64,000 nucleotides of DNA, from assembly GCA_035635555.1 (NCBI GenBank), contig DASQAT010000026.1, positions 1 through 64,000 on the forward strand, given 5' to 3'. A model generated the notes under the pieces. The model saw only the letters and a program-made list of their open reading frames with translations, made no database searches and had not been told where the DNA came from. The translations under genes and the position numbers were made by a program. Below, in pieces: positions 44,917 to 53,405 of this stretch; position 1 is the stretch's first letter; the number at the start of each line of letters is the position of its first letter. Source of the stretch: Candidatus Dormiibacterota bacterium (GTDB taxonomy: Bacteria; Acidobacteriota; Polarisedimenticolia; Gp22-AA2).

Positions 44917-46697
44917 TGATCAAGTGCGGGCCGCCGGGTGTGCCGGGTCTGCTCATCGTGCTCCTGTCGGCGGGCGCGTTCGTGACAGTGCCGGTTGTGG
45001 CGGGCCGGGCCGGAGCGGCCGATCCGCCGAAGCCCCTCGGCCCAGAGGGGCCGGCTCCTGTGACCTTCGTTGACGTCACGGCCGCCGCCGGACTGGACGG
45101 CGTCGTCCACACGCACGGCGGCACGGGGCAGAAATACTACCTCGAGACCGTGCCCCCGGGGGTCTGCTGGCTCGATTATGACCGCGACGGGTGGGAGGAC
45201 ATCTACTTCGTGCAGAGCGGGGCGCTCCCCGGGACTCCGCGTCCCGCCGGGTCTGCGCACTCGCGACTCTTCCGGAATGCAGGGAATGGGACGTTCGTCG
45301 ATGTGACCGACCGGGCGGGCGTTGCCAACGCCTCGGGCTACGGCAACGGCTGTACGGCCGGCGATTACGACAACGACGGAGACGAGGATCTCTACGTCAC
45401 GAACTTTGGCCCGTCGGTCCTGTACCGCAACAACGGCGATGGAACGTTCACCGACGTCACCCAACAGGCCGGCGTCAAGAACGGCCTGTACGCGACGAGC
45501 GCCGCCTGGGCCGACTACGACAATGACGGTCGGCTGGACCTGTTCGTCGCCAATTACGTTGATTTCACCTTGGACGACCAGAAGTTCTGCGGCAATCTGC
45601 GTTCCAACCGCCGCTCCTACTGCCACCCGGACTCCTACGCCGGGCTCCCCGACGCGCTCTACCACAACGAGGGGAACGGCGCCTTCAAGGAAGTCTCGCG
45701 CCGCTCTGGAATCTGGGACCCGGGTGGCAAGGGGCTGGGGGTGGTCTGGTTCGATTACGATCTCGACGGCGACGAGGACCTCTACGTCGCGAACGACGCG
45801 ACGCCCAACAGGCTGTACCGCAACGACAGCAACGGACGATTCACGGACGTGACCCTGCTCGCCGGGGTCTGTTGCAGCGAAGACGGCAAGCCCCAGTCCG
45901 GCATGGGCGTCGATGCAGGCGACCTGGACGGCGACGGCTGGCAGGACCTCTTCGTGACCAACCTCACCCACGAAACCAACGAGTTCTATCGCAATCTCGG
46001 CGGCAAGGGACCGTTCTCCATCGATACCTATCCGGCCGGTCTGGGCGAGGTCAGTCTCCTGATGACCGGCTGGGGGACAGACATGTTCGACTACGACAAC
46101 GACGGCGACCTGGACATCGTCGTGACCAATGGCCACCCGATGGACGATATCGAGCAGGACAGCGACATCATCACCTACGCCGAGCGGCCGTTCCTGTTCG
46201 AGAATGACGGCCGCGGCAGATTCGCCGATGTCGGCCGGGCGCGCGGCGCCTACTTCAACGCCATGGACACCGGCCGCGGCCTGGCGACGGCGGACTACGA
46301 CAACGACGGCGACCGCGACCTGGTGCTCACGACGAGCAACCGCAGGGTCACGCTGCTGCGCAACGACGGCGGAAACACCGCCGGTCACTGGATCACCCTG
46401 CGACTCCAGGGGGTGCGCTGCAACCGCGACGGAATCGGGGCGCGCGTCACCGTGCGAGCGGCCGGCCGCACCCAGGTTCAGGAAGTGCGCAGCGCCTCCT
46501 CCTACCTGTCGCAGAACGACATGCGCCTGCATGTCGGTCTCGGCGCCGCCGCGCAAGTCGACTCGATCGAGGTCCGCTGGCCAGCGAATGAGAAGAGGGT
46601 CGAGAAAATCGGCCCCGTCGCCGCCGACCAGTTCCTGGTCATCCGCGAGGGGAGCGGTCTCGTCGCCAGCTCCGGGCGGGGCACCGTGCCGCGCTGA
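44916..46697 (+). CDS. FG-GAP/VCBS repeat protein with ASPIC/UnbV domain (CRTAC-like), copy 2
   Basis: 593 residues, with a signal peptide (GLLIVLLSAGAFVTVPVVAG). The domain order and calcium loops match copy 1 almost exactly (DYDRDGWED, DYDNDGDED, DYDNDGRLD, DYDLDGDED, DLDGDGWQD, DYDNDGDLD), as do the cysteines (KFCGNL, YCHPDSYAG, GVCCSEDGK) and the ASPIC/UnbV end (SYLSQNDMRLHVGLG). By eye it is more similar to its paralog than the two TPR proteins are to each other. Function unknown. Confidence 0.88.
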   Translation: MIKCGPPGVPGLLIVLLSAGAFVTVPVVAGRAGAADPPKPLGPEGPAPVTFVDVTAAAGLDGVVHTHGGTGQKYYLETVPPGVCWLDYDRDGWEDIYFVQSGALPGTPRPAGSAHSRLFRNAGNGTFVDVTDRAGVANASGYGNGCTAGDYDNDGDEDLYVTNFGPSVLYRNNGDGTFTDVTQQAGVKNGLYATSAAWADYDNDGRLDLFVANYVDFTLDDQKFCGNLRSNRRSYCHPDSYAGLPDALYHNEGNGAFKEVSRRSGIWDPGGKGLGVVWFDYDLDGDEDLYVANDATPNRLYRNDSNGRFTDVTLLAGVCCSEDGKPQSGMGVDAGDLDGDGWQDLFVTNLTHETNEFYRNLGGKGPFSIDTYPAGLGEVSLLMTGWGTDMFDYDNDGDLDIVVTNGHPMDDIEQDSDIITYAERPFLFENDGRGRFADVGRARGAYFNAMDTGRGLATADYDNDGDRDLVLTTSNRRVTLLRNDGGNTAGHWITLRLQGVRCNRDGIGARVTVRAAGRTQVQEVRSASSYLSQNDMRLHVGLGAAAQVDSIEVRWPANEKRVEKIGPVAADQFLVIREGSGLVASSGRGTVPR

Positions 46698-46705
46698 TCC
46701 CGGAC

Positions 46706-46730
46706 CGCCTGCGGCTATCGCCTGCAGGCG
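46706..46730 (+). terminator. Hairpin after CRTAC copy 2
   Basis: CGCCTGC (46706-46712) and GCAGGCG (46724-46730) form a perfect 7-base stem with an 11-base loop, 8 bases after the stop codon. There is no T-run, so termination is uncertain. Confidence 0.35.
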
Positions 46731-46735
46731 TCGAC

Positions 46736-46765
46736 TTGACGCAAGGCTCCGCGCGCAATTACCAT
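46736..46765 (+). promoter_or_regulatory. Promoter of the comM-like gene
   Basis: TTGACG (46736-46741), 18-base spacer and TACCAT (46760-46765). Predicted start is about 25 bases before ATG 46797, which leaves room for the GGAGAG Shine-Dalgarno. Confidence 0.45.
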
Positions 46766-46796
46766 CCACATACCGCAACCGCGTCCCGGAGAGCCG

Positions 46797-48341
46797 ATGG
46801 TCGCGGCTGGGGGCGCCTTGCTTGAAGACACCCCGCCGCCGGAGCGGTCCATGCTGGCCCGGGTCCGGAGCGCCACCCTCCTCGGTATCGAGTCGATCCC
46901 TCTGTTCGTCGAATGCGACATCAACCGCGGCCTGCCCGGCATCCACACCGTCGGGCTCCCCGACGCGGCCGTGCGCGAGAGCGCGGACCGCGTGCGCGCC
47001 GCCATCCGGAACGCCGGGTTCACCGTGCCGCCGAGCCGGATCACGATCAGCCTGGCTCCGGCCGATCTGCGCAAGCAGGGTTCCGCCCTCGACCTCCCGA
47101 TCGCCCTCGGCATTCTGGCGGCGAACGGCGACCTTCCGGCACAGAGGCTCGCCGACATCCTCGTTCTCGGAGAGCTGGCCCTCGACGGCTCGGTCCGTCG
47201 GGTGCCCGGCTGCCTGCCGGCGACGCTCCTGGCGCGCAGCAGCGGGATCGACGAGGTCATCGTGCCGCTCCCCAACCGCGAGGAGGCGCTGTCCGTCCCG
47301 GGGCCGGGCGTGCACGGCGTCGAGCGGCTGCTCGACGCGGCCGCCGTCCTGCGGGGAGAGCGACGCGCGGAGCGTTCCGAGGCCGCCACCTACCAGCCGG
47401 ATTCGTCGAGATTCGGACTCGATCTCTCGGAGGTGAAGGGGCAGGCGCACGCCAAGAGGGCGCTGGAGGTGGCGGCCGCCGGCGGTCACCATGTGCTCAT
47501 GATCGGGCCGCCCGGCTGCGGCAAGACCATGCTCGCGCGGCGGCTGCCCGGTATCCTGCCGCCGCTCGCGCTCGATGAGTCGATCGAGGTGACCTGCGTC
47601 TACAGCGCCGCGGGTCTCCTGCGCGAGCCGGGTCTCGTCAGGGCAAGACCCTTCCGGAGCCCGCACCACACGATCAGCGGCGTGGGTCTCGTGGGGGGTG
47701 GTCGACTGCCGCGACCCGGCGAAGTGACCCTGGCGCACCATGGCGTGCTGTTCCTGGACGAGATGGCGGAGTTCGGCCGCACGACCCTCGACGTCCTGCG
47801 GCAGCCGCTCGAGGATGGTGCGATCGTCATCAATCGCATCGGCTACGCCGCAAGGATGCCGTGCCGGTTCACTCTCGTGGGGGCGATGAACCCCTGCGTA
47901 TGCGGCCAGCTGGGGCGAAGCGATCGAGCGTGTGCGTGCACGCCGGCCCAGGTGGCGCAGTATCGTTCGCGAGTGTCGGGACCTCTTCTCGATCGTTTCG
48001 AGATGCACCTGGAGGTGCCACCGGTCTCCCTCGGAGACCTCGCGAGAGCCGCGCCCGGAGAACCTTCCGCGGTCGTGGCCGCCCGTGTCGCGGCCGCGAG
48101 ACGAAGGCGCGAACAGGGAATCGAGACGGCGCCGCTGGCCTCGGCACAGCAGATGTTGCGGCAGGCCATCCGTCGCCTCGGGCTCTCGGCCCGGGCGCAT
48201 GACGCGATCGTTCGGGTGGCCCGCACCGTCGCCCATCTCGAAGGCGCCACGTCGGTCGAGCCTCGACATGTCGCCGAGGCGGTGCAGTACCGCTGCCTCG
48301 ACAGGCCGGTCTTCCGCCCTTACGAGGCAGGCTCCGAGTAG
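46797..48341 (+). CDS. comM: YifB/ComM-type AAA+ ATPase (Mg-chelatase-like)
   Basis: 514 residues. In naturally competent bacteria ComM is a branch-migration helicase that helps integrate foreign DNA. The N-terminal ChlI-like domain has ECDINRGLPGIHTVGLPDAA and DLRKQGSALDLPIALGILAA. The Walker A is MIGPPGCGKTMLARRLPG near residue 235 and Walker B VLFLDEMAEFGRTTLDVLRQ. NPCVCGQLGRSDRACACTPA supplies the conserved cysteines. GGAGAG precedes ATG 46797; ATG 46851 is an alternative. It appears monocistronic. Confidence 0.93.
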   Translation: MVAAGGALLEDTPPPERSMLARVRSATLLGIESIPLFVECDINRGLPGIHTVGLPDAAVRESADRVRAAIRNAGFTVPPSRITISLAPADLRKQGSALDLPIALGILAANGDLPAQRLADILVLGELALDGSVRRVPGCLPATLLARSSGIDEVIVPLPNREEALSVPGPGVHGVERLLDAAAVLRGERRAERSEAATYQPDSSRFGLDLSEVKGQAHAKRALEVAAAGGHHVLMIGPPGCGKTMLARRLPGILPPLALDESIEVTCVYSAAGLLREPGLVRARPFRSPHHTISGVGLVGGGRLPRPGEVTLAHHGVLFLDEMAEFGRTTLDVLRQPLEDGAIVINRIGYAARMPCRFTLVGAMNPCVCGQLGRSDRACACTPAQVAQYRSRVSGPLLDRFEMHLEVPPVSLGDLARAAPGEPSAVVAARVAAARRRREQGIETAPLASAQQMLRQAIRRLGLSARAHDAIVRVARTVAHLEGATSVEPRHVAEAVQYRCLDRPVFRPYEAGSE

Positions 48342-48414
48342 GTGTTCCGGAATTTCGGGACGGTGACGGTTTCTTGACTCTCTCGGAGGCATCCACGCGT
48401 CGCTGCATTTCATA

Positions 48415-48442
48415 TTGACGGTCGGAGAATTGGCTGTAAAAT
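48415..48442 (+). promoter_or_regulatory. Promoter of the polysaccharide export gene
   Basis: TTGACG (48415-48420), 16-base spacer and TAAAAT (48437-48442). It lies in an AT-rich patch after comM. The predicted 5' UTR is about 60 bases and contains the hairpin described next. Confidence 0.5.
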
Positions 48443-48484
48443 AAAACGACGCCGTTTCTCGCCCACGTCAGTTGATGATAAGGC

Positions 48485-48505
48485 AGCGGCTCAAGCGGAG
48501 CCGCT
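48485..48505 (+). promoter_or_regulatory. Hairpin that buries the Shine-Dalgarno of the Wza-like gene
   Basis: AGCGGCTC (48485-48492) and GAGCCGCT (48498-48505) form a perfect 8-base stem with a 5-base loop. The only Shine-Dalgarno candidate, GGAG at 48497-48500, is 9 bases before the ATG and lies at the loop edge and in the 3' arm. Translation may thus depend on opening the hairpin. Confidence 0.45.
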
Positions 48506-48509
48506 TTCC

Positions 48510-49181
48510 ATGACTGCAGCCCGAGAAGGTTTGATCAGAGTTCTGGCTCTCTGGTGTGCCGGGATCGCGCTGTCGATTCCGGCGCAGGTGCTCGCCGCCT
48601 CCCCCGATCAGGACCAGCCCCCAGCGGCGGAGCCGAGCCCGCAGGAGAGTTCCGGGAAGCCGGTCGTGGGCACGGCCAAGGAGGTCTACCCCGCGGAGCC
48701 GCAGTACCGCATCGGAGTGGAGGATGTGCTTCTGGTCTCGGTCTGGCGGGATGCGGATTTGACCCGTGAGGTTCCGGTCCGGCCGGATGGCAAGATCTCC
48801 CTGCCGTTGATCCAGGACATCGCCGCCGCCGGCAAGACCCCGGCGGAGCTCGGGAAGGAGATTCAGGTCCGTCTGAAGGAATTCATGAGCAACCCGTCGG
48901 TGACGGTCGTCGTCCGGGAGATCAACAGCATCAAGATTTACCTTCTCGGTGAAGTGGTCCGCCCCGGTCCAGTCACGCCGAAGTCCCAGGTGCGCCTGCT
49001 CCAGGCGATCTCCATGGCGGGTGGAATCACTCCGTTCGGAGGGAAGAAGAAGATCGCGATCTTTCGCAAGACTCCCTCGGGGGAGAAGGTGATCGAGGTC
49101 TCGTATGAAGCCATCGTCTCCGGCAAGAAGCCGGACGACAATCTGACTCTCCAATCCGGCGACACGGTGGTGGTGCGCTGA
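48510..49181 (+). CDS. Polysaccharide export protein (Wza-like, Poly_export/SLBB)
   Basis: 223 residues. A signal peptide (VLALWCAGIALSIPAQVLAA) lacks a lipobox, unlike Wza. The Poly_export domain has YRIGVEDVLLVSVWRDADLT and VRPDGKISLPLIQDIAAAGK. An SLBB domain follows (IKIYLLGEVVRPGPVTPKSQ, LLQAISMAGGITPFGGKKKI). Such proteins form the outer-membrane or periplasmic exit channel for capsule or exopolysaccharide. It is the first gene of the polysaccharide locus. Confidence 0.92.
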   Translation: MTAAREGLIRVLALWCAGIALSIPAQVLAASPDQDQPPAAEPSPQESSGKPVVGTAKEVYPAEPQYRIGVEDVLLVSVWRDADLTREVPVRPDGKISLPLIQDIAAAGKTPAELGKEIQVRLKEFMSNPSVTVVVREINSIKIYLLGEVVRPGPVTPKSQVRLLQAISMAGGITPFGGKKKIAIFRKTPSGEKVIEVSYEAIVSGKKPDDNLTLQSGDTVVVR

Positions 49182-49185
49182 TTGG

Positions 49186-51324
49186 GTGCGAAGTAGACAG
49201 GCCGCGATCGCAACCCCACGCACAGTGACTTACCGCCTGGCCGATCTGACCTGGGACATCAGGAAGGCCCTTTCCCTTCCGGCGGGGGAGGGACTGCGCC
49301 GCCTGTCGGGACGAGTCGTGCGATACGCGCGGAGGCTCCGGAACCGCCGGCGCGTCACCCACCTGAGCGATGCCGACCTGCTTTCCTGCATGACCTCCCC
49401 CGCGTCCTCGCTGGCCGACCTGGTCGCGCGACGCCGTGAGGGCGTCCCGCTGGTCCCCGCCTCGAGTCATTGCGCGACGACCGCGGGCACTCTTCGAGAT
49501 GCGGTGCCCGTCTCGTGCGAGCCGATCCTGGCGGCGGCACGCGCCGTGACGGACGGAATCTTCGACCTCCTGGGGTCCGGGCCCGTGAATCTCGGGCCGA
49601 ATCCCGACTGGCATCGCGACTTCAAGTCGGGCCAGCGCTGGGAGCGCGGAGTCTATTCTCTCGAGATGGTCCATGCACCCGATCGTGGACAGGATTACAA
49701 GGTTCCCTGGGAGATTTCCCGTCTCCAGCATCTCCCCACGCTGGGAATGGCGTCGGCGCTGAGCGGTGACCCCGCCTTCAGGGAGCGCGCGGTGTCCCAC
49801 ATCGCCTCGTTCGTGGCGGAAAACCCCGTCTATCGCGGGATCAACTGGAGCTGCACGATGGATGTGGCGATCAGGGCTGCGCAGATCCTGGCCTCGGAAG
49901 GATTTCTCCGCGGGGCGGGGGACGACCGGTTCTGGGGTGAGCTGCTCAAGTCCCTGCTCCTCCACGCCCGATTCATCCTCGACAACCTGGAGGACGGTCC
50001 GGTTCGGGGGAACCATTACGTCTCGAACCTTTCCGGTCTGTACCTCTGTGGTCTCGGTCTCGCCGAGTTCCGCGAGGCCGGAAACTGGAGAGAGTTCGCC
50101 CGCGAGAAACTGCTTTCCGAGATGCAGCGCCAGGTCACGGCGGACGGGCTCCACTATGAAGCCTCTCTCTCCTACCACGCCTTCGTCACCGAGATGTTCC
50201 TCTTTCCCGCGCTCCTGGAATCCGAAAGAGGGGGGGCCTTCCCCGGGCCCTATCTCGAGACGTTGGAAAAAATGATCGAGGCGGTGGCGATCCTGATTCG
50301 GCCCGACGGGACGCTCCCTCAAGTGGGAGACAACGACGACGGCCGTTTCCTCATCTTCTCTCAATACCATCGTCCGCGCCGCGACTGGAGGCCTCTCCTG
50401 GCGCTGGGGGCGTATCTCTTCCGCCGATCGGAATGGCTCCTGCTCGCCGGCGACGCCTGGGTGGAAGGGGCCTGGGTACTGGGACGGCCGTTTCTCGCCT
50501 GGAGGGACTCGCTGCGAGCCCTCGACGTATCCCCGGGCTTCCGCTGTCATGCTTTTCGGCACGCAGGAATTTACCAGCTGGGCGCCGGGAGCATCCAGAT
50601 GGTGGTGGACGCGGGAGGCATCGGGCAGAGAAACAACGGCAGCCACGCCCACAACGACACTCTGGCCTTCGATCTCTATGCCTTCGGCCTGGAGGTCCTG
50701 CCCGATCGCGGCACCGGCCTCTACGCCTCGGACCTGTCGCTGCGAAACCGCTTCCGCTCCACGCGCGCGCACAATGTCCTGCAGGTCGACGACGAGGAGA
50801 TCAATCCGTTTCCCGACGAGCCATTCCGTCTGATTCCGGAGGACGCCCCCCGTGTGCTGCGCTGGCGCTCGCGCGAGCGATACGCCTATCTGCGGGCCGA
50901 GCACCAGGGATACCGGCGTCTTCCCGCCGGTGTCGTTCATCGCCGGAGCGTGCTCATGAACCGATCGAGCAGCAACATCCAGATCGAGGATCGGCTCGAT
51001 GGGAACGGCCGGCACCGGTGCCTGGCCAGCTTCCACCTGGCTCCCGGCTGGAGCGTCACGTCCGGGCACGAAGGCTGGACCGCCCGTAGCCACGAACGTG
51101 GACTGATCCTGAATTTCCTGTGGAAACGATCTCCGGAAGGCAGACGGACGTGGGTGGAGGATGACCTGCATTCTCCCTCCTACGGCGTCACGCAGAGAGC
51201 CCGAACCGTGCGGGTCGAATGGGAGGGAGATGTGCCTTGCAGGCTTCATTACGAGATGACTCTTGCCTGTCTCGAAAGTGCTGATACGGCGGGAGATTTC
51301 CAAACTGTAAAAACCAAGAGTTGA
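49186..51324 (+). CDS. Heparinase II/III-family protein
   Basis: 712 residues from GTG 49186; GTG 49225 is an alternative and neither has a strong Shine-Dalgarno. The alpha/alpha toroid region contains FKSGQRWERGVYSLEMVHAP and NPVYRGINWSCTMDVAIRAA, then DGPVRGNHYVSNLSGLYLCG and GLHYEASLSYHAFVTEMFLF. The C-terminal beta region includes the conserved NGSHAHNDTLAFDLYAFG with its His. Family members are polysaccharide lyases, and in polysaccharide loci they may trim or release polymer. No signal peptide is evident, so location is unclear. Confidence 0.85.
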   Translation: MRSRQAAIATPRTVTYRLADLTWDIRKALSLPAGEGLRRLSGRVVRYARRLRNRRRVTHLSDADLLSCMTSPASSLADLVARRREGVPLVPASSHCATTAGTLRDAVPVSCEPILAAARAVTDGIFDLLGSGPVNLGPNPDWHRDFKSGQRWERGVYSLEMVHAPDRGQDYKVPWEISRLQHLPTLGMASALSGDPAFRERAVSHIASFVAENPVYRGINWSCTMDVAIRAAQILASEGFLRGAGDDRFWGELLKSLLLHARFILDNLEDGPVRGNHYVSNLSGLYLCGLGLAEFREAGNWREFAREKLLSEMQRQVTADGLHYEASLSYHAFVTEMFLFPALLESERGGAFPGPYLETLEKMIEAVAILIRPDGTLPQVGDNDDGRFLIFSQYHRPRRDWRPLLALGAYLFRRSEWLLLAGDAWVEGAWVLGRPFLAWRDSLRALDVSPGFRCHAFRHAGIYQLGAGSIQMVVDAGGIGQRNNGSHAHNDTLAFDLYAFGLEVLPDRGTGLYASDLSLRNRFRSTRAHNVLQVDDEEINPFPDEPFRLIPEDAPRVLRWRSRERYAYLRAEHQGYRRLPAGVVHRRSVLMNRSSSNIQIEDRLDGNGRHRCLASFHLAPGWSVTSGHEGWTARSHERGLILNFLWKRSPEGRRTWVEDDLHSPSYGVTQRARTVRVEWEGDVPCRLHYEMTLACLESADTAGDFQTVKTKS

Positions 51325-51349
51325 TGGCTCCACCCCATGATATTCTTCC

Positions 51350-51395
51350 TTGACTCCCCCCAGGAACCCGGTATATTCGAACGTAATCTCGAATA
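51350..51395 (+). promoter_or_regulatory. Promoter with overlapping inverted repeat
   Basis: TTGACT (51350-51355), 16-base spacer and TATATT (51372-51377). The inverted repeat TATTCGA-acgtaatc-TCGAATA (51374-51395) overlaps the -10 and covers the predicted start near 51384. This is a typical operator position. The next gene starts about 760 bases downstream. Confidence 0.55.
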
Positions 51396-51502
51396 GATTT
51401 CTGATCGCCTGCTAGTGACGACGTGGGGTGGTCACGCTGCAGGGTAGGGGTTCTGCCAACCCTCCGAGAGGTCAGTGCTTACGAGATCGTCGTAGGGTCT
51501 GA

Positions 51503-51531
51503 GGCTTCGTGTGGCCGCTGGCCGGGAAGCC
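51503..51531 (+). other. Two-tier hairpin in the polysaccharide leader
   Basis: GGCTTC (51503-51508) pairs with GAAGCC (51526-51531), and inside it GGCC (51513-51516) pairs with GGCC (51520-51523) around a GCT loop. The nearby GGG/CCC runs (51495-51497, 51537-51540) could lengthen the outer stem. It lies about 120 bases into the predicted leader RNA. Confidence 0.35.
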
Positions 51532-51540
51532 GAAGTCCCC

Positions 51541-51582
51541 AGCGACATTCTAAGTGTATTCATGCTCCAAGCGACATTTTAA
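51541..51582 (+). repeat. 13-base direct repeat, 29-base period
   Basis: AGCGACATTCTAA (51541-51553) recurs as AGCGACATTTTAA (51570-51582) with one mismatch. The spacing is close to three helical turns. It could be a pair of protein-binding sites; no partner is known. Confidence 0.4.
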
Positions 51583-52145
51583 CGTCAATTTTACATGAGA
51601 ATTCTGTCGATGAACGACCTCGCACAGTCTCAGGCCCGGATATCCAGAGTGGAGGGGTGTGAGGCCGTCTCCTTCCAAGTCAGGGCTGGGTCTGCCAGAC
51701 AGATTCTTCCACAAGAGACGTGGTACCGCATTGGTACGCCCAACCTGGTCATCACAGGCAGGATTTCCGAGCAGATCCGGTGAGATCGAGAAGTTCCTCC
51801 TGCTCCGCCACGGGATGGCGGGTCCGCATATATCCCATCGTGGCCTGGAAGATTGGGCTTAGACGACCCTGCAAATCCTTGCCCAGGACATCAGGTTCCG
51901 CATCAGGCCGGCGTGCTGCGCCGGGCGTAGCGACGCCCACGCGGATCGAAATCGTGGCGGAGGCAAAACCCCGATGCGTTTTCGGCAGGAACCGGACAAG
52001 GAATTTTGCCGGTCCGACACCGATTATCAGACCAGCGGGCAGGGTTTCTCCAATCGGATATCCAGGTGAGTACCTGATGGCAGCTACCGGGTCCTCGGGG
52101 TATTCATGCGCGCGAAATTGTGTAGGTACAACGCCTGAGGCCTCC

Positions 52146-53384
52146 GTGATCAAGATCTGGTCAAGACTGGACCTCTTCACGGTGACCTCAAGAAAGGTCC
52201 TCTCCCGCAGCACCGGACGCCGGATCCTGCTTTTGCTCCTCGGAGCCTGTTGTCTGCCGGCGGGACTCCTTCGCGCCCAGGTGCAGGATGGGGCGGCTCC
52301 GACACGCGGTGACTTCAAGTTCAGCGTCGGCGTGGGAGGGGGATACACGACCAATCCCGCCCTGCGGTCCGACAGCGGAGGATCGAACGGCGACTCCATC
52401 ACGGACCTCCGAGCCGGTCTTGCGGATCACAAGAGCAGCCAGAGGACGGACTGGTCGGCGAATTACGATGCCTTCTACACACGGTACGGGAGCAACAATC
52501 AGTTCGACACGATCAATCATGCGCTCCATTTCGATGGCCGATACCTCGTCACCCGTCGCACCCACCTCAATCTCTTCGAGCACTTTTTCTACAGCCGCAA
52601 CCCGCTCCAGATAGGGGCGGCGCCGACGGACGAAACCATCATTCTCACGCGGCAGACCCATCGTTGGCGGAGCGTATCCGACGCAGGATTCGATACCAGC
52701 GTGTCGCGATCGCTCGTCCTGCAAGTCGGTGGCTCATCCCGTCTCGAGCGGCTCGATCTGACGCCGTCAGTCGACGTCAATACCTACTCCGGCCGTCTCG
52801 GCATCCAGAAGCAGGTCGGGCTGAGGGACAGCGTTTCCTCCACGTACGGCTACTCCCGTTTCGACTTCCTCAGCGAGTCGACCGCCGACGCAGAGGCCCA
52901 CAGGGTGGACGTGTCCTGGTCCCACGGGCCCCCAGCGGGCGCCGGGTATGTGTTGTCGACGGGAGTGTCGCGTGTCACCCGCGAAGGGGATAGCCGCAAC
53001 TGGCTGATGGCTGCGGCGACATTGCACCACCCCTTCCGGCGCTTCGATTTCGTCTCGGGCTACCGCCGGAGCCTGGACGCCGACGCAGGCGTCGCCACGG
53101 TGACCGTGGCGCAGAACGCCTATGCCGGAATCTCGGGAACCGTCGGACGGTCGGCTTCGCTGGGGGTGTTCGGTGAGTATGGGACCCGCGACTCGGTTCT
53201 CGAATCGGGGGATCGGACTGCGCTCACGTACACCGGTGGCGCCATCCGGGGCTCGGTCACACTCGATCCGCGATTCAGTATTTCGGGAGAAGCCCGGCGG
53301 CGCAAGCAGACGGCAGCCGAGGGCTCGGGCGAGGATTTGACTGTGGACACACTTTTCCTTGGATTGGTTTTCCAGGTCTTCTAG
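52146..53384 (+). CDS. Outer-membrane beta-barrel protein of the polysaccharide locus
   Basis: 412 residues from GTG 52146, with GAGG upstream; the frame is open further upstream, including ATG 52077, but the earlier part is unlike a signal peptide. The signal segment is RILLLLLGACCLPAGLLRAQ. The mature protein is a series of amphipathic strands (FKFSVGVGGGYTTNPALRSD, DWSANYDAFYTRYGSN, RFSISGEARRRKQ) ending in aromatic FLGLVFQVF, the usual C-terminal Phe of outer-membrane barrels. It probably aids polymer export or surface attachment. Confidence 0.8.
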   Translation: MIKIWSRLDLFTVTSRKVLSRSTGRRILLLLLGACCLPAGLLRAQVQDGAAPTRGDFKFSVGVGGGYTTNPALRSDSGGSNGDSITDLRAGLADHKSSQRTDWSANYDAFYTRYGSNNQFDTINHALHFDGRYLVTRRTHLNLFEHFFYSRNPLQIGAAPTDETIILTRQTHRWRSVSDAGFDTSVSRSLVLQVGGSSRLERLDLTPSVDVNTYSGRLGIQKQVGLRDSVSSTYGYSRFDFLSESTADAEAHRVDVSWSHGPPAGAGYVLSTGVSRVTREGDSRNWLMAAATLHHPFRRFDFVSGYRRSLDADAGVATVTVAQNAYAGISGTVGRSASLGVFGEYGTRDSVLESGDRTALTYTGGAIRGSVTLDPRFSISGEARRRKQTAAEGSGEDLTVDTLFLGLVFQVF

Positions 53385-53405
53385 GACCGGGACAAAGGAC
53401 TGGCG

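Larger units (their letters stand above)
51325..52145. other. 820-base non-coding stretch inside the polysaccharide locus
   Basis: Contains a promoter (51350-51377), an inverted repeat over its start, hairpins at about 51443-51462 and 51503-51531, and a 13-base direct repeat. From about 51560 the sequence is less GC-rich than its surroundings. Short open frames on both strands (51595-51783 plus; an open minus frame 51752-52402) have weak third-position GC and no recognised homology, so I do not call genes. It may be a long regulatory leader or a decayed gene. Confidence 0.5.

Noticed and set aside
44823-48413. Very long open frame (about 1,200 codons) on the minus strand opposite the second TPR/CRTAC pair and comM
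   Set aside because: It mirrors genes with clear domains on the plus strand. In GC-rich coding DNA the antisense frame is often free of stops. Its translation is Arg/Val/Asp-rich and without recognisable motifs.
51421-51500. Possible GEMM-type c-di-GMP riboswitch (GGTCACGC... pattern) in the polysaccharide leader
   Set aside because: The GGTCACGC start is suggestive, but the conserved CAGGGCAAACC, GGGACGCAAAGCC and receptor segments are absent.
51595-51783. Small plus-strand open frame of 62 codons
   Set aside because: There is no Shine-Dalgarno, third-position GC is lower than in neighbouring genes, and no motif is recognisable. It is mentioned only within the non-coding entry.
52077-52145. 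Upstream ATG start for the outer-membrane barrel protein
   Set aside because: The extra 23 residues do not extend a signal peptide sensibly, and GTG 52146 has a better-placed GAGG.
51752-52402. Minus-strand open frame across the leader and the barrel gene start
   Set aside because: Part of its translation looks protein-like, but it runs antisense into a clear gene and no family can be recognised. It could be a decayed gene, but I cannot support it.
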